Shown: piece after piece, positions 24,066-36,392 of the stretch | How the letters are laid out: each line of letters begins with the position of its first letter | Numbering within the stretch: position 1 is the first letter of the stretch | Assembly (NCBI GenBank): GCA_023512835.1 | Contig: CM042089.1 | Coordinates: 12,725,759 to 12,789,758, forward strand | Source: Taxillus chinensis | Lineage: Eukaryota; Streptophyta; Magnoliopsida; Santalales; Loranthaceae | Direction of reading: 5' to 3' | Length of the DNA: 64,000 nt | Position numbers and translations under genes: made by a program | The notes under the pieces: generated by a model | What the model was told of the DNA's origin: nothing | What the model saw: only the letters and a program-made list of their open reading frames with translations | The model's database searches: none

Positions 24066-24299
24066 TCAATTATTGAAGAATATTTTATAAATTATATTGA
24101 ATATTTTACCTAATATATATTTACTAGTTTCTTACTTAATTGTATTAATATTTATATGATTAAAAAATTATAAAATTAAGGTTCAATAATTTTAAATTGT
24201 ACACATCATTTTTCATAATTTTTTTCTTCAATCGAGAGACTTGCAATCATGCCATGTTGGAAGCCATTTCAAGAGATCGAACACATCTTACATACCAAA
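24066..24299. other. deletion junction with filler DNA, then gag start
   Basis: RNase H remains stop near 24065. Bases about 24085-24197 are an AT-rich segment shared with 59715-59821. From about 24198 to 24299 the sequence is the antisense start of the family gag and the PBS-proximal leader. Most of the element's interior is missing here. Confidence 0.65.
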
Positions 24300-24500
24300 T
24301 GTTTAAATCAAAATATATGTTGGGAGAAATATAGAAAGATAAAATACCCACAAATTACACTTGTATTATACTTTTAAACACACATACATAGCGGCGAGTA
24401 ATGCCTTTTTTCTCTTTGTAGGCTCACGAGGCAATCTAGTTACTCTCTACAATAGATAAAATTTGGTTTTTTCTCTCTCCCTTATCTCTACACTCACAAC

Positions 24501-24535
<35 letters not shown>

Positions 24536-24841
24536 CCGCTTAATGGAGCTGGGTCCCTTGCAATTAATGCCCTGACCCATAACAATATATACACAAAACC
24601 AAAACATACATTATTTACAACAATTTCAAACATTAATTCCATAAATTGTAGACTTCACGTTCTCACACATATCTACGATAATTAATGCCAACAACATACA
24701 CACATCACCATCACACAACCTCTCTTTTCATTTGGTGTATAACACCAACACATATATCATATAATTTTTTTCATTCAGCACATGGCACCATCACACCAAC
24801 ACACAAATTTTTTAATTTTTTAATTTTCCCAAATCAGCACA
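24300..24841 (-). repeat. LTR 2 of the tandem Copia family
   Basis: Matches LTRs 1 and 3-7 along its length, including ACACCGCTTAATGGAGCT-type and CAATTAATGCC segments and an internal (AT)n run. Confidence 0.85.
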
Positions 24842-25794
24842 GTCAACCCCTTTAAGGTGTCCCATACCACCAAGCTTGACATTGCTTCTATAACTTTCTC
24901 AATTGTTGCATTGTCAAATCCTTGATATAGAAAGTACAACGCATTCTTATCCTTCTTGCATTGCTCTCTTAGTGTGGCCCTTTAATCTGCTATGTAGGTG
25001 GCTTCTTCTTCCGAAGTCAGATAAAAAATTATTTTTATGATGTCTCATTAGGGGGTGTAACTCAAACCGTCAAACCATCGAAACCAAAACCGATCCATTG
25101 AAACCGCTAAATTATCAAATCATTGAAACCGAACAAAAATCGATTTGGTTTGGTTTGAAACCGAATAATATATCGGTCTGGTTTGGTTTGAGATTTCAAA
25201 ACCGCGGTTTAAACCAAACCGAACCGAACAATATTGCTATTTACTTATTTTTTATTTTTATTTTTTGTTTTGGGATTTATTTATTTAAGATTGTTTGTTA
25301 ATATTTGATATGTTGTATTTGTGAATTATATTATCAAATTTTGAGACTTATAATTATAAATTTAACATGTATTAGTATTGATATGCATACAAATTATTTA
25401 CTTTTTTTATTTTACATCATTTCAATTTTACAAATTCAAAAATGTATGTACTAAACCGACTCAAACTGATCCAAACCGATAATAATTCAAACCGCCTGGT
25501 TCAAACCAACCAAACCAAACCGAATTAGTTCGGTTCGGTTTGGTTTGATCCAAGCAATAGGTTTGGTTTGGTTTGATTTTGTCCAAATCGAAACACATCA
25601 AATTGGTTTGAAAAATTGCTTAAACCGACCCAAACCGAACCAACTTCACCCCTATGTCTCATAACTCTTATAATCCGAAAATGCCTTGAACTGTATACAC
25701 CATTTTTCATATTTTTCCTTTTTCAAATGCAAAACTTACAATTGTGCCATGTGGGAAGTCATTTCAAAAGATCGAGCGCATCTTATATACTAAA
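24842..25794 (-). pseudogene. gag fragment A
   Basis: The minus strand encodes a Copia gag N-terminus, with recognisable ALFGSQEL, EEEATYIADQRATLREQCKK and ALYFLYQGFDNATIEKV. It stops at VWDTLKG and is fused directly to an LTR without a polypurine tract. It is interrupted by the MITE at 25049-25654. Confidence 0.8.
25049..25654. mobile_element. 606-bp hAT-type MITE with 8-bp TSD
   Basis: TGTCTCAT is duplicated at 25041-25048 and 25655-25662, and removing one copy restores the gag fragment. Ends are TAGGGGGTG on the left and the complement of TAGGGGTGAAG on the right. Subterminal regions are packed with AAACCGAACC and GGTTTGGTTTG motifs in both orientations. Confidence 0.93.
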
Positions 25795-26002
25795 TGTTGG
25801 AATCAAAATATATGTTAAGAGAAATACAAAGAGATAAATACCCACAAATTACACTTTTATTGCACTTTTTGTACACACAAATGCATAGCAAGGGGAAGTT
25901 GTCTTGTGTTTTTCTCTCTATAGGCTCACGTAACAATCCGATTGCTCTCTCCAAGAGATAAAATCTAGTTCTTTTTTTCTCTACTCTATCTTTACGCTCA
26001 CA

Positions 26003-26060
<58 letters not shown>

Positions 26061-26395
26061 ACCGCTTAATGGAGTTGGGTCCCTTGCAATTAATGACTTA
26101 ACCTATAGAATATATGTACAAAACCACAACATACATTATTTACACCAATTCTACATATCAATTACATCAATTGTAGACTTCACGCTTTCACACATATTAA
26201 CAACAATTAATGCCAGCCTGACACACATCACCATCATACAACCTACTTCCTTTCATTTGGTGCATAACACCAATACACATCACGTAATTTTTTCATTCGG
26301 CGCATGCCACCAACACACATCTCTTATTTTTTTCATTCGGTGCATGTCACCATCACACATGTTATTTAATTTTTTAATTTGCCCAAATCAACACG
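25795..26395 (-). repeat. LTR 3 of the tandem Copia family
   Basis: Same family as LTR 2, expanded by an (AT)n tract at about 26008-26057. Confidence 0.85.
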
Positions 26396-26777
26396 GTCAA
26401 CACTGTAATGACCCACGTTTTGCGGTATGTAAGAAGTTAATCACAGATGCCTTATGAGTGGAAATTGTTGGGTTTAGGGAGTTTTCTTCCCACACACTTT
26501 AGCTAAAACACCTTAAATGTTGATGCACAAGTTTGAGGTAAGAGATGAGCCCAAGATGGGACTTTTGGGAGGTGCACGTGACAAGTGATAACGTGCATTT
26601 ATGCTCTAGGAAGATGCTATTTGCATATATAGGCGCTTTTAAGGCGTTTTGTCGGGTTTTGGAGATTAATTTTGACCAAGTAGATGGCCTCAAATTAATT
26701 GGCGTGCGAAACTAAAGTTTCTCGAGAATGATGTCCTCTACCTTCCACGAAGTTTCAGAGCCGCCCACTGCGGCGTC

Positions 26778-26779
<2 letters not shown>

Positions 26780-26871
<92 letters not shown>

Positions 26872-26875
26872 CTAG
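26780..26875. repeat. (GA)n microsatellite inside the solo LTR
   Basis: About 43 GA units with minor interruptions. The Arg-Glu open frame across it is an artefact of the repeat. Confidence 0.97.
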
Positions 26876-27600
26876 AGAGAGGGAAGGAAGGAGAGCGCCG
26901 GTTCTTCTTAGGAGCGTCTTGCGTAGGGAGGACGGCGTCGCCGCGGGAGCAAAGAGGATCTTCTTTAAGGTAGGGGTTCCGTTCTTCCTTGTACTTATCC
27001 TCGGGCTATGGCCTTGTGGTAGGCGATTTGTAATCTGGATATATATATTATATGTAAATTCATATAGGTGTGATCTCCTATATGGATGTTGGCCTTCGAT
27101 GGCGTGTATGTGTTTGATGTTATGTCTCGTGAGGATATGTATGTTAAGTGTTTGATGTTATGCCAGTGTGGATATGCATGTTAAGTGTTTGTTGTTATGC
27201 CTGAATAGTGAGATGTATGTTAAGTGTTTGGTGTTATGTCGGTGAGACCGACTATGGAGCTATGAAGCCTGAGAGGCGAGGCAATGCTTGTGTACTTGTG
27301 GAGCCCGAGAGGTCGAGTTAATGTCGTTGAGATCGACCGTGGAGCCTGAGAGGTCGAGTTCTTGTCGATGGGACCGACTAAGGAGTTTTTATGGCAAAGG
27401 TTGTACCTATTTGTGGCTTGTCGTGTATAGTATTGATTATGACCTGTTTAGAATGTAATTGCCACGACACCGCACTTGAGCACTTCTTCATATAGATGGT
27501 AAGAGCATGGGATGGGTTGGGGATACATGATCCCTACTGAGCTGTGGTTGCTCACCTCTCTTACTGTGGTGTGTTTTCTTGCAGGAACCTACAGGCGTTA

Positions 27601-27987
27601 TGTCACGCCCCGAACAGCGAGGTGCTGGCGGGCGTCTCCCAAGTGGCGCAGGTGCGCGCTACTTGCGGAGGGGCAGAGCGGAAAGCGTAGCTGGTGCGGA
27701 CGGGATAGGCTCCATGGCGATTCGTGCGAGGAGATCGATGGAGCCCCTTCGGAGTTCAGACGTACCGACCCGGTTAAATGCGGGGAGTACGCCGCTAGTC
27801 TCGGACTTGACGTTGAAGAGGGGACTTGGCCATCCCTACACAAACTGGTCGGGAACTGGAGCCGTTCTCCTGATGAGCCCAAGGCAGGGCGAAACCAGTC
27901 TACGTGTGCCCCGATCGGTATGGCTTACTCGGCGCATCCACCAGGGTGACCGAGTGCCGCACGGGTGAAAACCCTGACCCCGTGACA
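27601..27987. mobile_element. 387-bp TGTCACG element, copy 1
   Basis: Ends TGTCACGCCCC and CCCCGTGACA form short inverted termini. GTTA flanks both sides (27597-27600 and 27988-27991) as a 4-bp TSD. It is GC-rich compared with its surroundings and closely similar to 34450-34860, sharing ACGTTGAAGA, TTGGCCATCC and ACACAAACTGGTC segments. It looks like a very short solo LTR or LTR-like non-autonomous element. Confidence 0.85.
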
Positions 27988-28639
27988 GTTAGGTGGGAAC
28001 ACCAAGGTGGGAGAGTTCTGTTTTGTGGCTTTGTTTTATGTTATTTGTGTTATGTAATTCCGTTGAGACCTTGTAACCCCAGCGGGGAGATATTGTAATG
28101 AAGTTTAAAACATAATAAAGGCATGTGGTTTGAATTTACTAAATATATGATTTTGTCTTTCTGCATATATCCTGTGACGGTGTATGTTGTCTTGTGTGGG
28201 AAAGTTATATCCTACCCCCTTATCCACCGCGTGGGTGAAGGGGGAGTCACAAACCGGTTTCCTCGGGTTGGAATTCGGGGCGTGACAAACACCTTTAAAT
28301 ATTGTGCTTAGGGTGTCCCATACCTCCTTGTTTGACGTTGTTTCTCCAACTTTCTCGAACATTGTGTTGTCTAATCCTTGATATAGATGGTACACTACCT
28401 TCTTATCCTTCTTGTACTGCTCTCTTAGCGTGGTCTTTCATTTGTTGTGTAGGTGGCTTATTCTTCCATAGTTAGATCAACAAATTCATTGTTGATGATG
28501 TCCTATAACTCCTGTGATCCGAATAATGCATTGAAGCGTACACACCATTTTTCATAATTTTCTTTCTTTAATTGCAAGACTTACAGTTGCACCAAGTTAG
28601 AAGTTATCTCAAGAGATCAAACGCATTTTATATACCAAA

Positions 28640-29169
28640 TTTGTAATAAAAATACATGTTGGAAGAAATACAAAGAGATAAAATACTCATTAATCACACT
28701 TTTATTGCTATTTTATTACACATAAATACATAATAAGGAGAAATTGTATTTTTTTTTCTCGTTGTAGGCTCATGGAGCAATTTGGTTGCTCCCAACAAGA
28801 GATAAAATTTAGTTCTTTTTCTTTTCCCTACCTTATCTCCACGCTCACAACACCTATATATCACACCGCTTAATGGAGCTAGGTCCCTTGCAATTAATGC
28901 TTTGACCTATACAATATATGCACATAACCAAAATATACATTATTTAAAAAAATTCACACATCAATTCCGTTAATTGTAGACTTCACACTCTCACACATAT
29001 CTATGACAATTAATGCCAATAGCACACACACACATCACTATCACAAAACCTTCCTGCTTTCATTTGGTGTGCGACACTAACACAAATCACGTAATTTTTT
29101 CATTCGGCACATGCCCCCATCACCCCATCACATATATTATTTAATTTTTTAATTTACCTATATTAACAG
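28640..29169 (-). repeat. LTR 4 of the tandem Copia family
   Basis: Same family; the terminal bases are more diverged (TTTGTAATAAAAATAC in place of TGTTGGAATCAAAAT). Confidence 0.8.
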
Positions 29170-29525
29170 GCCAATACCTTTAAAGATTGTACTTAAGGTG
29201 TCCCATACTGCTTTTCTTGACGTTGCCTCTGCATCTTTCACGAACGTTTCGTCGTCGAATCCTTGATATAGAAGGTACACCGCCTTCTTATCCATCTTGC
29301 ACTGCTATCTTATCGTGACCCTTTGATCAGATGTGTAGGTGGCTTATTATTCCAAAGTTAGATCAACAAATTCATTATGGTTGATGTCCAATAACTCCTG
29401 CGATTCGAATAATGCCTTCAGCTGTACACATCACTTCTCATAATTTTCTTTCTTTAATTATGAGACTTGTAATTGTACCATGTTGGAAGTCATCTCAAGA
29501 GATCGAGCATATCCTATATACCAAA
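29170..29525 (-). pseudogene. gag fragment C
   Basis: Same partial gag as fragments A and B, again fused to the following LTR at the same point. Uninterrupted copy of about 356 bases. Confidence 0.8.
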
Positions 29526-29739
29526 TGTTGGAATCAAAATATATGTTGGGAAAAATAATGAGAGATAAAATACACATAAATCATACTTTTATTCCACTTT
29601 ATTGCACACAAATACATAATAAAGAGAAGGTGGCTTCTTCTTTTTTCGTGTTATAGGCTAACAAAGCAATCTGGTTTCACTCTATAAGAAATAAAATTTG
29701 GTTCTTTCTTTCCTTTACCTTATCTCTACACTCATAACA

Positions 29740-29825
<86 letters not shown>

Positions 29826-30133
29826 CAATTTAATGAAGCTAGGTCCCTTACAATTAATACCTTGACCCATTCAATATATGCATACAACCATAACATACAT
29901 TTTTAGAGTAATTCCACACATCAATTCCATTAATTGTAGACTTCACGCTCTCACACATGTCTACGATAACTAATGTCAGTAGCACACACACATCAATTCC
30001 AACAACACGCACATCACCATCACACAACCTCCTTCCTTTCATTTGGTGCATGACACCAACACATATATCACATAATTTTTTCATTCGACACATGGTACCA
30101 TCACACTTTTTTTTATTTACCCAAATCAACATA
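29526..30133 (-). repeat. LTR 5 of the tandem Copia family
   Basis: Same family, with a large (AT)n expansion at about 29743-29820. Confidence 0.85.
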
Positions 30134-30488
30134 GCCAACACCTTTAGAGATTGTGCTTAATGTGTTTTATACTACTGTGTCTCACATTAATTCTGCAACT
30201 TTCACAAATGTTGGGTCGTCGAATCCTTGATATAGGAAATACAACACCTTCTTGTTCTTCTTGCACTGCTATCTTAGCATAGCACTTTGACCAGCTATGT
30301 AGGTGGCTTATTCTTCCGAAGTCGGATCAACCAATTTGTTGTTGTTGATGTCTCATAACTCTTGCGATTCGAATAATGTCTTCAACTGTACACATTACTT
30401 TTCATAATTTTCTTTCTTGAATTGCGGGACTTACAATTGCACATGTTGGAAGCTATCTCAAGAAATCGAGCACATCTTATATATCAAA
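30134..30488 (-). pseudogene. gag fragment D
   Basis: Same partial gag; uninterrupted, about 355 bases. Confidence 0.8.
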
Positions 30489-31018
30489 TGTTGAAATAAA
30501 AATATATGCTAGGAGAAATACAAAGAGATAAAATACCCACAAATGACACTTTTATTACACTTTATTACACACAAATACATAGCAAGGAGAAGCGATCTTT
30601 TTTTTCTCGTTGTTAGCTCACGAAACAATCTAGTTGCTCTTTACAAGAGATAAAATTTGGTTCTTTTTTTTCTCTACCTTATCTCTACGCTCACAACACC
30701 CTATATATATCACATGTCTTAATGGAGCTGAGTCCCTTGCAATTAATGACTTGACCCATACAATATATGTATCTAACCACAACATACATTATTTACAACA
30801 ATTCCACACATCGATTCCATCAATTGTATACTTCACACTCTCAAACATATCTATGACAATTAAAGCCAATAGCACACACACATCACCATCACACAACCTC
30901 CTTTCTTTTATTTGGTGCATGGCACCAACACATATATTACGTACTTTTTTTATTCGGTGCATGATACCATCACACCATCATACATATTATTTAATTTTTA
31001 TTTGCCCAAATTAACACA
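30489..31018 (-). repeat. LTR 6 of the tandem Copia family
   Basis: Same family, with a short AT run. Confidence 0.85.
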
Positions 31019-31204
31019 GTCAACACCTTTAAAGATTATATTTAAAGTGTTTCATACCACTTTGACGTTGCTTCTGCAACTTTCTCAATTGTTACATCAT
31101 CGAATCTTTGCAGGGCCGGCCCTAAGATTTTAATGGCTCTAAGTGAAATCTAGTAGGGGGACCCTCGTTCCCAAATGATTGATAAAGAAAGAGTTACGAT
31201 AAAG

Positions 31205-31696
31205 TGTAGGATTAAACCCATAATCCCAAACCTAAAACCTCATGTCAAATTATCAAGAATCTACATATAAAAAGGTGTACCTAATTCAGCTATGATCGTG
31301 GATGATCTAGTTTCTGTGGTTGATCTTCCAAGCCTTCACGTACTAGCAAAATCCTTAAGGTTATCAATCCAAAAGAACCAGCCCTCTCTTACATTTCTGT
31401 CGATGGGATGCAAAATGCGATGCAGTACGTGAGACTTGGGGACCCGACCGCAATATAAATAAAAGTTAGTTTTAATTAACTTTTTATTATTATTTCTAAT
31501 TAGACCCATCAGCTAATAGTAATAACAAAAACGGTCTTTGCACATTAGTACCCATATTTTTATTAGATACATTTAAGTCCAATAAACTTTAAACTTTATC
31601 ATTTCATTTTTAATCTGAACTTATTAAAAATATGATAGCACTGCTATCAATGTACAATAATACACATGTAGCACATATAATTGTTAAAATCCAACA
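31205..31696 (-). repeat. 3' LTR of the 7.8-kb Copia element
   Basis: 492 bases, very similar to 38502-38992 with scattered single-base differences. Confidence 0.95.
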
Positions 31697-32171
31697 ATCT
31701 CCCACTTGGGCTATATGTGTCACCTTATACTTGTACATTAATATATCTTTATGAGTACTCCTAAAAATTTGTTATCATAACCTTATGCATCTCGAAACAA
31801 TCCAGTTCATTAATTATACCAACATAAGGATCAAAGTAGCCTTCGCTACAGTTAACATAGCTAAACCAACCAATGGTTACAAATATTAATATAATTGAAT
31901 AACATGGATCTAATATGGATGTACAACATGAAAATTACATGCAAAATGAACAAACCATGTAATTCTAACTGGTCCTACCTTATACCTTAGTGAGATCATT
32001 TAAGAAAGTTCAAAATAGCATATACTGAAAACTTTATTGCTGAAATAACCAAAACACCAAAAATTTACAATACATGTATTTTACAATCAAATAGCACAAA
32101 TGTACAAACTCCCACTAAAATTGTATATCATGAAGAGATACAACACCCATACGAGTAGTATGCTCAATAAA

Positions 32172-35100
32172 CTATTTAAGTGATAATCCTTTAGTTAGCG
32201 GATCTGCAATCATAAGTTTTGTACCAATGTGCTCTATAGATATCTGTTTGTTTTGAACTCTTTCTTTTACAATCAAGAACTTGATGTCTATATGCTTAGA
32301 CTTCGTCGAGCTCCTGTTGTTATTGGAATATAGGACTGCTGACTTATTGTCACAAAATAACCTAAGTGGCCTTTCTATGCCATCCACAATACGTAGCCCT
32401 GTGACAAAGTTCTTCAGCCGTATTCCCAAATTAGATGCCTCATAGCATGCTATAAACTCTGCTGCCATGGTGGAAGAAACTATGAGTGACTGCTTAACAC
32501 TCTTCCAAGATATTGCCCCACCAAAGAAGCAAGAAAATACAACCGATGTAGATTTCTTACTATCTTGGCATCCAAAGAAAATCGAGAATCGGAATAACCG
32601 ATGATCTCCAATCTGATCGATTTCTGTATGTGAGCATGTAATCTTTTATTCTCTGTAAATAGCGAAAAACACGTTTGGTTACTTTCCAGTGATCCAATCC
32701 TGAATTACTCAAATATCTCCCTAATATCCTAACAATGTATGCAATATTCGGACGCGTATAAACCTGTGCATACATTAGACTCCCTACCTCTTTGAAGCAT
32801 ACTGTAATCTTTTGCATCTCTTGATTCTCAAAGTCATTTTTGGGGTATTGACTTAAAGTGAACTTATCTCCCTTAGATACATGAGTATCACCTGATTTAC
32901 AATCCTGCATGTCAAATCTTTTAAGTACCTTTGCAATATAACCCTTTTGTGATAATCCAAGAATACCCCGAGAGTGATCCCGATGTATTTGGATTACCAA
33001 GATCTTTCATCTCGAAATTCTGTGTCAGAAATCTCTTGATTTCATGCAATATACTGATATCATTACTGGCTAGCAATATGTCATTAACATATAAAACCAG
33101 GAAAATATGCTTGCTCCCACTGAACTTATGATATACACAATCATCCATCAAGTTCATCTCAAAACTAAAAAGAGATGACAATTTGATGGAACTTGTGATA
33201 CCATTGACGAGACGCCTACTTGAGCCCATAGATAGATTTCTTTAATTTGCAAACCACTTACTTTGGGTCTCCTAACATAAAGGTTTTTGGTTGCACCATA
33301 TATATTGTTTCTTCAATGTCGCCATTTAGAAACGCAGTCTTTACATCCATCTGATGTAACTCAAGATCAAAATTTGCCACTAATGCCATTATAATTCTAA
33401 AAGAGTCTTTCGAAGAAACCGGAGAGAAAGTCTCTTTATAATCAATGTCTTCCTTCTGTGTGAAGCCCTTAGCAACAAGACACGCCTTATATCTTTTTAT
33501 GTTACCTTTGGAATCCTTCTTGGTTTTAAATATCCATTTACAACCAATAGGTTTCACTCCTTCAGGCAAAGGAGTAAGATTTCATACGTCATTGTCCTTC
33601 ATAGATTTAATCTCTTCACACACAGCATCAACCCACCGTTGAGAGTTTGAACTTTCCATAGCTTGACGAACAGTGATAGGATCATCTTCCACCAAGCCTA
33701 TGCCATCTTCATATTCCTGGAGAAAAACAATATAATCATATGAAATTGCACTTCTCCTTTCTCTAGTGGATCTCCTTAATGACATTGGTTCTAGAGATTG
33801 TTCTTCTGGAACAACTGTTTGATCAATAAATATAATGACATTGTCTAAGTCCGCAGTTGCTTCTTGAATAATGTCAGGTATAAGAATTTGATTCTGATCA
33901 TTACAATAGCAATTAGAGGAAAATCTATGTCTTCCTCATCAAAGACAAAGTCCTTTACTCTTTCTCCCCCTGCAAACTCGACATCCTCAAAGAACCTGGC
34001 ATTCCCAGTCTTGAAAATAGCTTTAGTAGAGGGATCAAAAAACTTAACCCCTGGACCTTTCAGAGTAGCCAACAAAATAACAACTCATAGTTCTTGAGTC
34101 TAGTTTTTTTTCATTGGGCCTATAGGGCCTTGCCTCAACTGGACATCCCCAAATGTGAAAATGCTCTAAACTAGGCTTCTTGCTCATCCAAAGCTCATAT
34201 GGAGTCTTTACAGTAGCTTTTGTTGGAACTCTATTGAGTATATACGCAACAGTTTTTAATGCTTCTCCCCAAAGAGATTCTTGCAAAGTAGAATGACTAA
34301 TCATACTCCTTACTATATCCTTAAGTGTCCTATTTTGTCTTTCGGCAACGCCATTCATGCTTGGAGATCCAGGCATAGTATACTAAGGGATGATACCACA
34401 TTCCTCTAGGAATTTAGCAAATGGTCCTGGACGTTATTCACCTGAACTATGTCACGACCCGAGCAGCGTGGTGCTGGCGGGACGTTTCTTAGTGGCACGA
34501 TTCAGGAATGTATTCGTGCTACGTAAAGGAGAGGGGTTGGGTGAAAGCGTAGATGGTGCGCAGCGGAAGGTTCCAGGCAGTTCGTGGAGGAAAACGGATG
34601 GAACCCCTTCGGAGTTCGGACGTGCCGACCCGGTTGAATCGGGAGCACGCCGTAGTCGAGGACTTGACGTTGAAGAAGGGATTTGGCCATCCTTACACAA
34701 ACTGGTCAGGAACTGGAGCCGTTCTCCTGATGAGCCCAGTGGCAGGGCGAAACCAGTCTACGTGCGCTTCAACCCTCAAAGGCTAAACTTAGCGGATCGT
34801 GGATAGAGAAGCTAAGTGCCGCAGTGGGTTGAGAGGCGCAGGAAACCTGACCCCGTGACAACTATCACATCTGCCATAGTATTTACCACCACGATCAGAT
34901 CTGATGCTTTTAATTCTTTTGCTAAGTTGATTTTCAACTTCAACCTTAAAATGTTTAAACATATCCAGTGACTGAGACTTTTCATGGATGAGATATAAGT
35001 AGCCATACCAAGAAAAGTCATCTATGAATGTTATAAAATACGGTTGACCATTCCAAGAAGTCATAAGGAATGACCCACAAATATCTGTATGTACAAGTTC

Positions 35101-35880
35101 TAAGACATCTGAAGACCTATTGGCACCAAATCTCCTTATACTTGTCTGTTTTCCCTTGATGCAATTAATGCACATATCAAAATCAGAAAAATCAAGGGGA
35201 TCGAGAATCGCTTTTGACACAAGTCTCTCAATTCTCTTTTTAGAGATGTGTCCTAATCTCTTATGCCATAAAGAAGCAGAGTTCTCTTCGGGTGACTTAT
35301 GCTTTACACCTCAAGTACTAACATGCAAGGATTCACCAAATGAGGCAACTGAGTCAAGCATATATAGATTATCTGAACCTGGTAAAAAACCGGTACCAAA
35401 TGTTTTTGAATAAAAAAGAAGGCTGAACTTTCCATTTCCAAAAGAACAGGAATAACCAAATTTGTCCAGAACAGAAATAGAAATCAAATTTCGTCTAAAA
35501 GACGGAACGACAAAAGTTTCTTTCAAATCCAAATAAGAACCAGTCTTTAGCAACAATCTAAATGTCCCAATTGCCTCAACTGCAACTGACTTGCCGTCCC
35601 CAACATAGATGTATTTCTCACCATCACTTGGTTTTCGGAAGCTCAAGCAACCCTCCATAGAGACACTGATGTGAGTGGTTGCCCCAGAATCAATCCACCA
35701 CATGTATTTAGGTATAAAAGTTAAATTAACCTCAGAACAAACATAATTAAGAACATCCTCTTGCCATGTTTTGAAGTTCGTGCCATTCAACATGGGAATT
35801 GAATTAACACTAGCAGAAACATTCGCAATAGAAGAGACAATTGATTCAGAGAACAAAACATGCTCACATAAGTCCTTCAT
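32172..35880 (-). pseudogene. Copia gag-pol remnant
   Basis: Minus strand, 5' to 3': a gag start (IPMLNGTNFKTWQEDVLNY) runs almost directly into the protease (WIDSGATTHIS), so central gag and its zinc knuckle are deleted. GAG-pre-integrase has an in-frame TGA before GVKHKSPEENS, then LWHKRLGHISKKRIERL. Integrase has HTDICGSF, DDFSWYGYLYL, IRSDRGGKYY, then a 411-bp insertion, then [21 protein letters not shown] (33569-32560) has CKWIFKTKKD, ACLVAKGFTQKE, MDVKTAFLNGDIEE and LYVNDILLAS, in which the catalytic YVDD is YVND. RNase H (32468-32172) has CDNKSAVLYSN and LMIADPLTKGL. Several frameshifts and stops remain, so it is not autonomous. Confidence 0.93.
34450..34860. mobile_element. 411-bp TGTCACG element, copy 2
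   Basis: Second copy of the family at 27601. Ends are TGTCACGACCC and CCCCGTGACA, with a 4-bp TSD, ACTA, at 34446-34449 and 34861-34864. It splits the integrase domain of the Copia element. It is GC-rich and has no coding content. Confidence 0.9.
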
Positions 35881-36392
35881 CCAAATTCTTTAATAATATA
35901 TTCAAATAATGGTAAAACCCCATCTCAAGATACCAGACACTCTATTAATATTTCATCTTTGGACAAATTATTAACTTGTAATTGGTATCTTGATATAGTA
36001 ATTAAATACTGATAATAAAAACATATTAAATAATAAATCTTCCTTTGGGCCGATTAATTATTAATATGTAAACCAAATAATTATCACCCATTTATTACCA
36101 TAGGTATGAATGTAATCATATTAGGCATAAGTCTTCCTTTGGGCCGACCAATACCCATATAATTACATTCACACAATAACCTTTTATATTTTAAAATTAA
36201 TTAACTTTCCACAAGAGAGGCCACTTTGGTGACATGTTACAAAAATTAATTTATCTTAATATATATATATATATATCCTAAACATACCAATATTTGAATT
36301 TACAATTATTTTACATTATAAGCCAATATTAAATACCATTTTGGCCTAAAAATGTGCGTTTACCCTTTTACATGCTTATAATAGATAATATA

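Larger units (their letters stand above)
26404..28287 (+). mobile_element. solo LTR, 1.88 kb, Gypsy/LARD-type
   Basis: Starts TGTAATGACCC and ends GAATTCGGGGCGTGACA, flanked by a perfect TSD, AACAC, at 26399-26403 and 28288-28292. The right end matches the end of the LARD LTRs at 46875 and 53252. It holds a (GA)n run at about 26780-26875, short repeats built on GAGGTCGAGTT and a nested 387-bp element. Strand is by analogy with the LARD LTRs. Confidence 0.88.
26396..28639 (-). pseudogene. gag fragment B, split by a solo LTR
   Basis: The unit resumes at 28288 and includes YHLYQGLDNTMFEKVGETTS and WDTLSTIFKG on the minus strand. The first bases (26396-26403) lie on the other side of the 26404-28287 insertion. 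Confidence 0.8.

Noticed and set aside
26728..26973. Open frame with a long Arg-Glu repeat
   Set aside because: It is simply a translated GA microsatellite inside a solo LTR.
27601..27987. Possible Cassandra-type element with a 5S rRNA-like promoter
   Set aside because: I looked for 5S internal control motifs (box A and box C type sequences) and did not see them.
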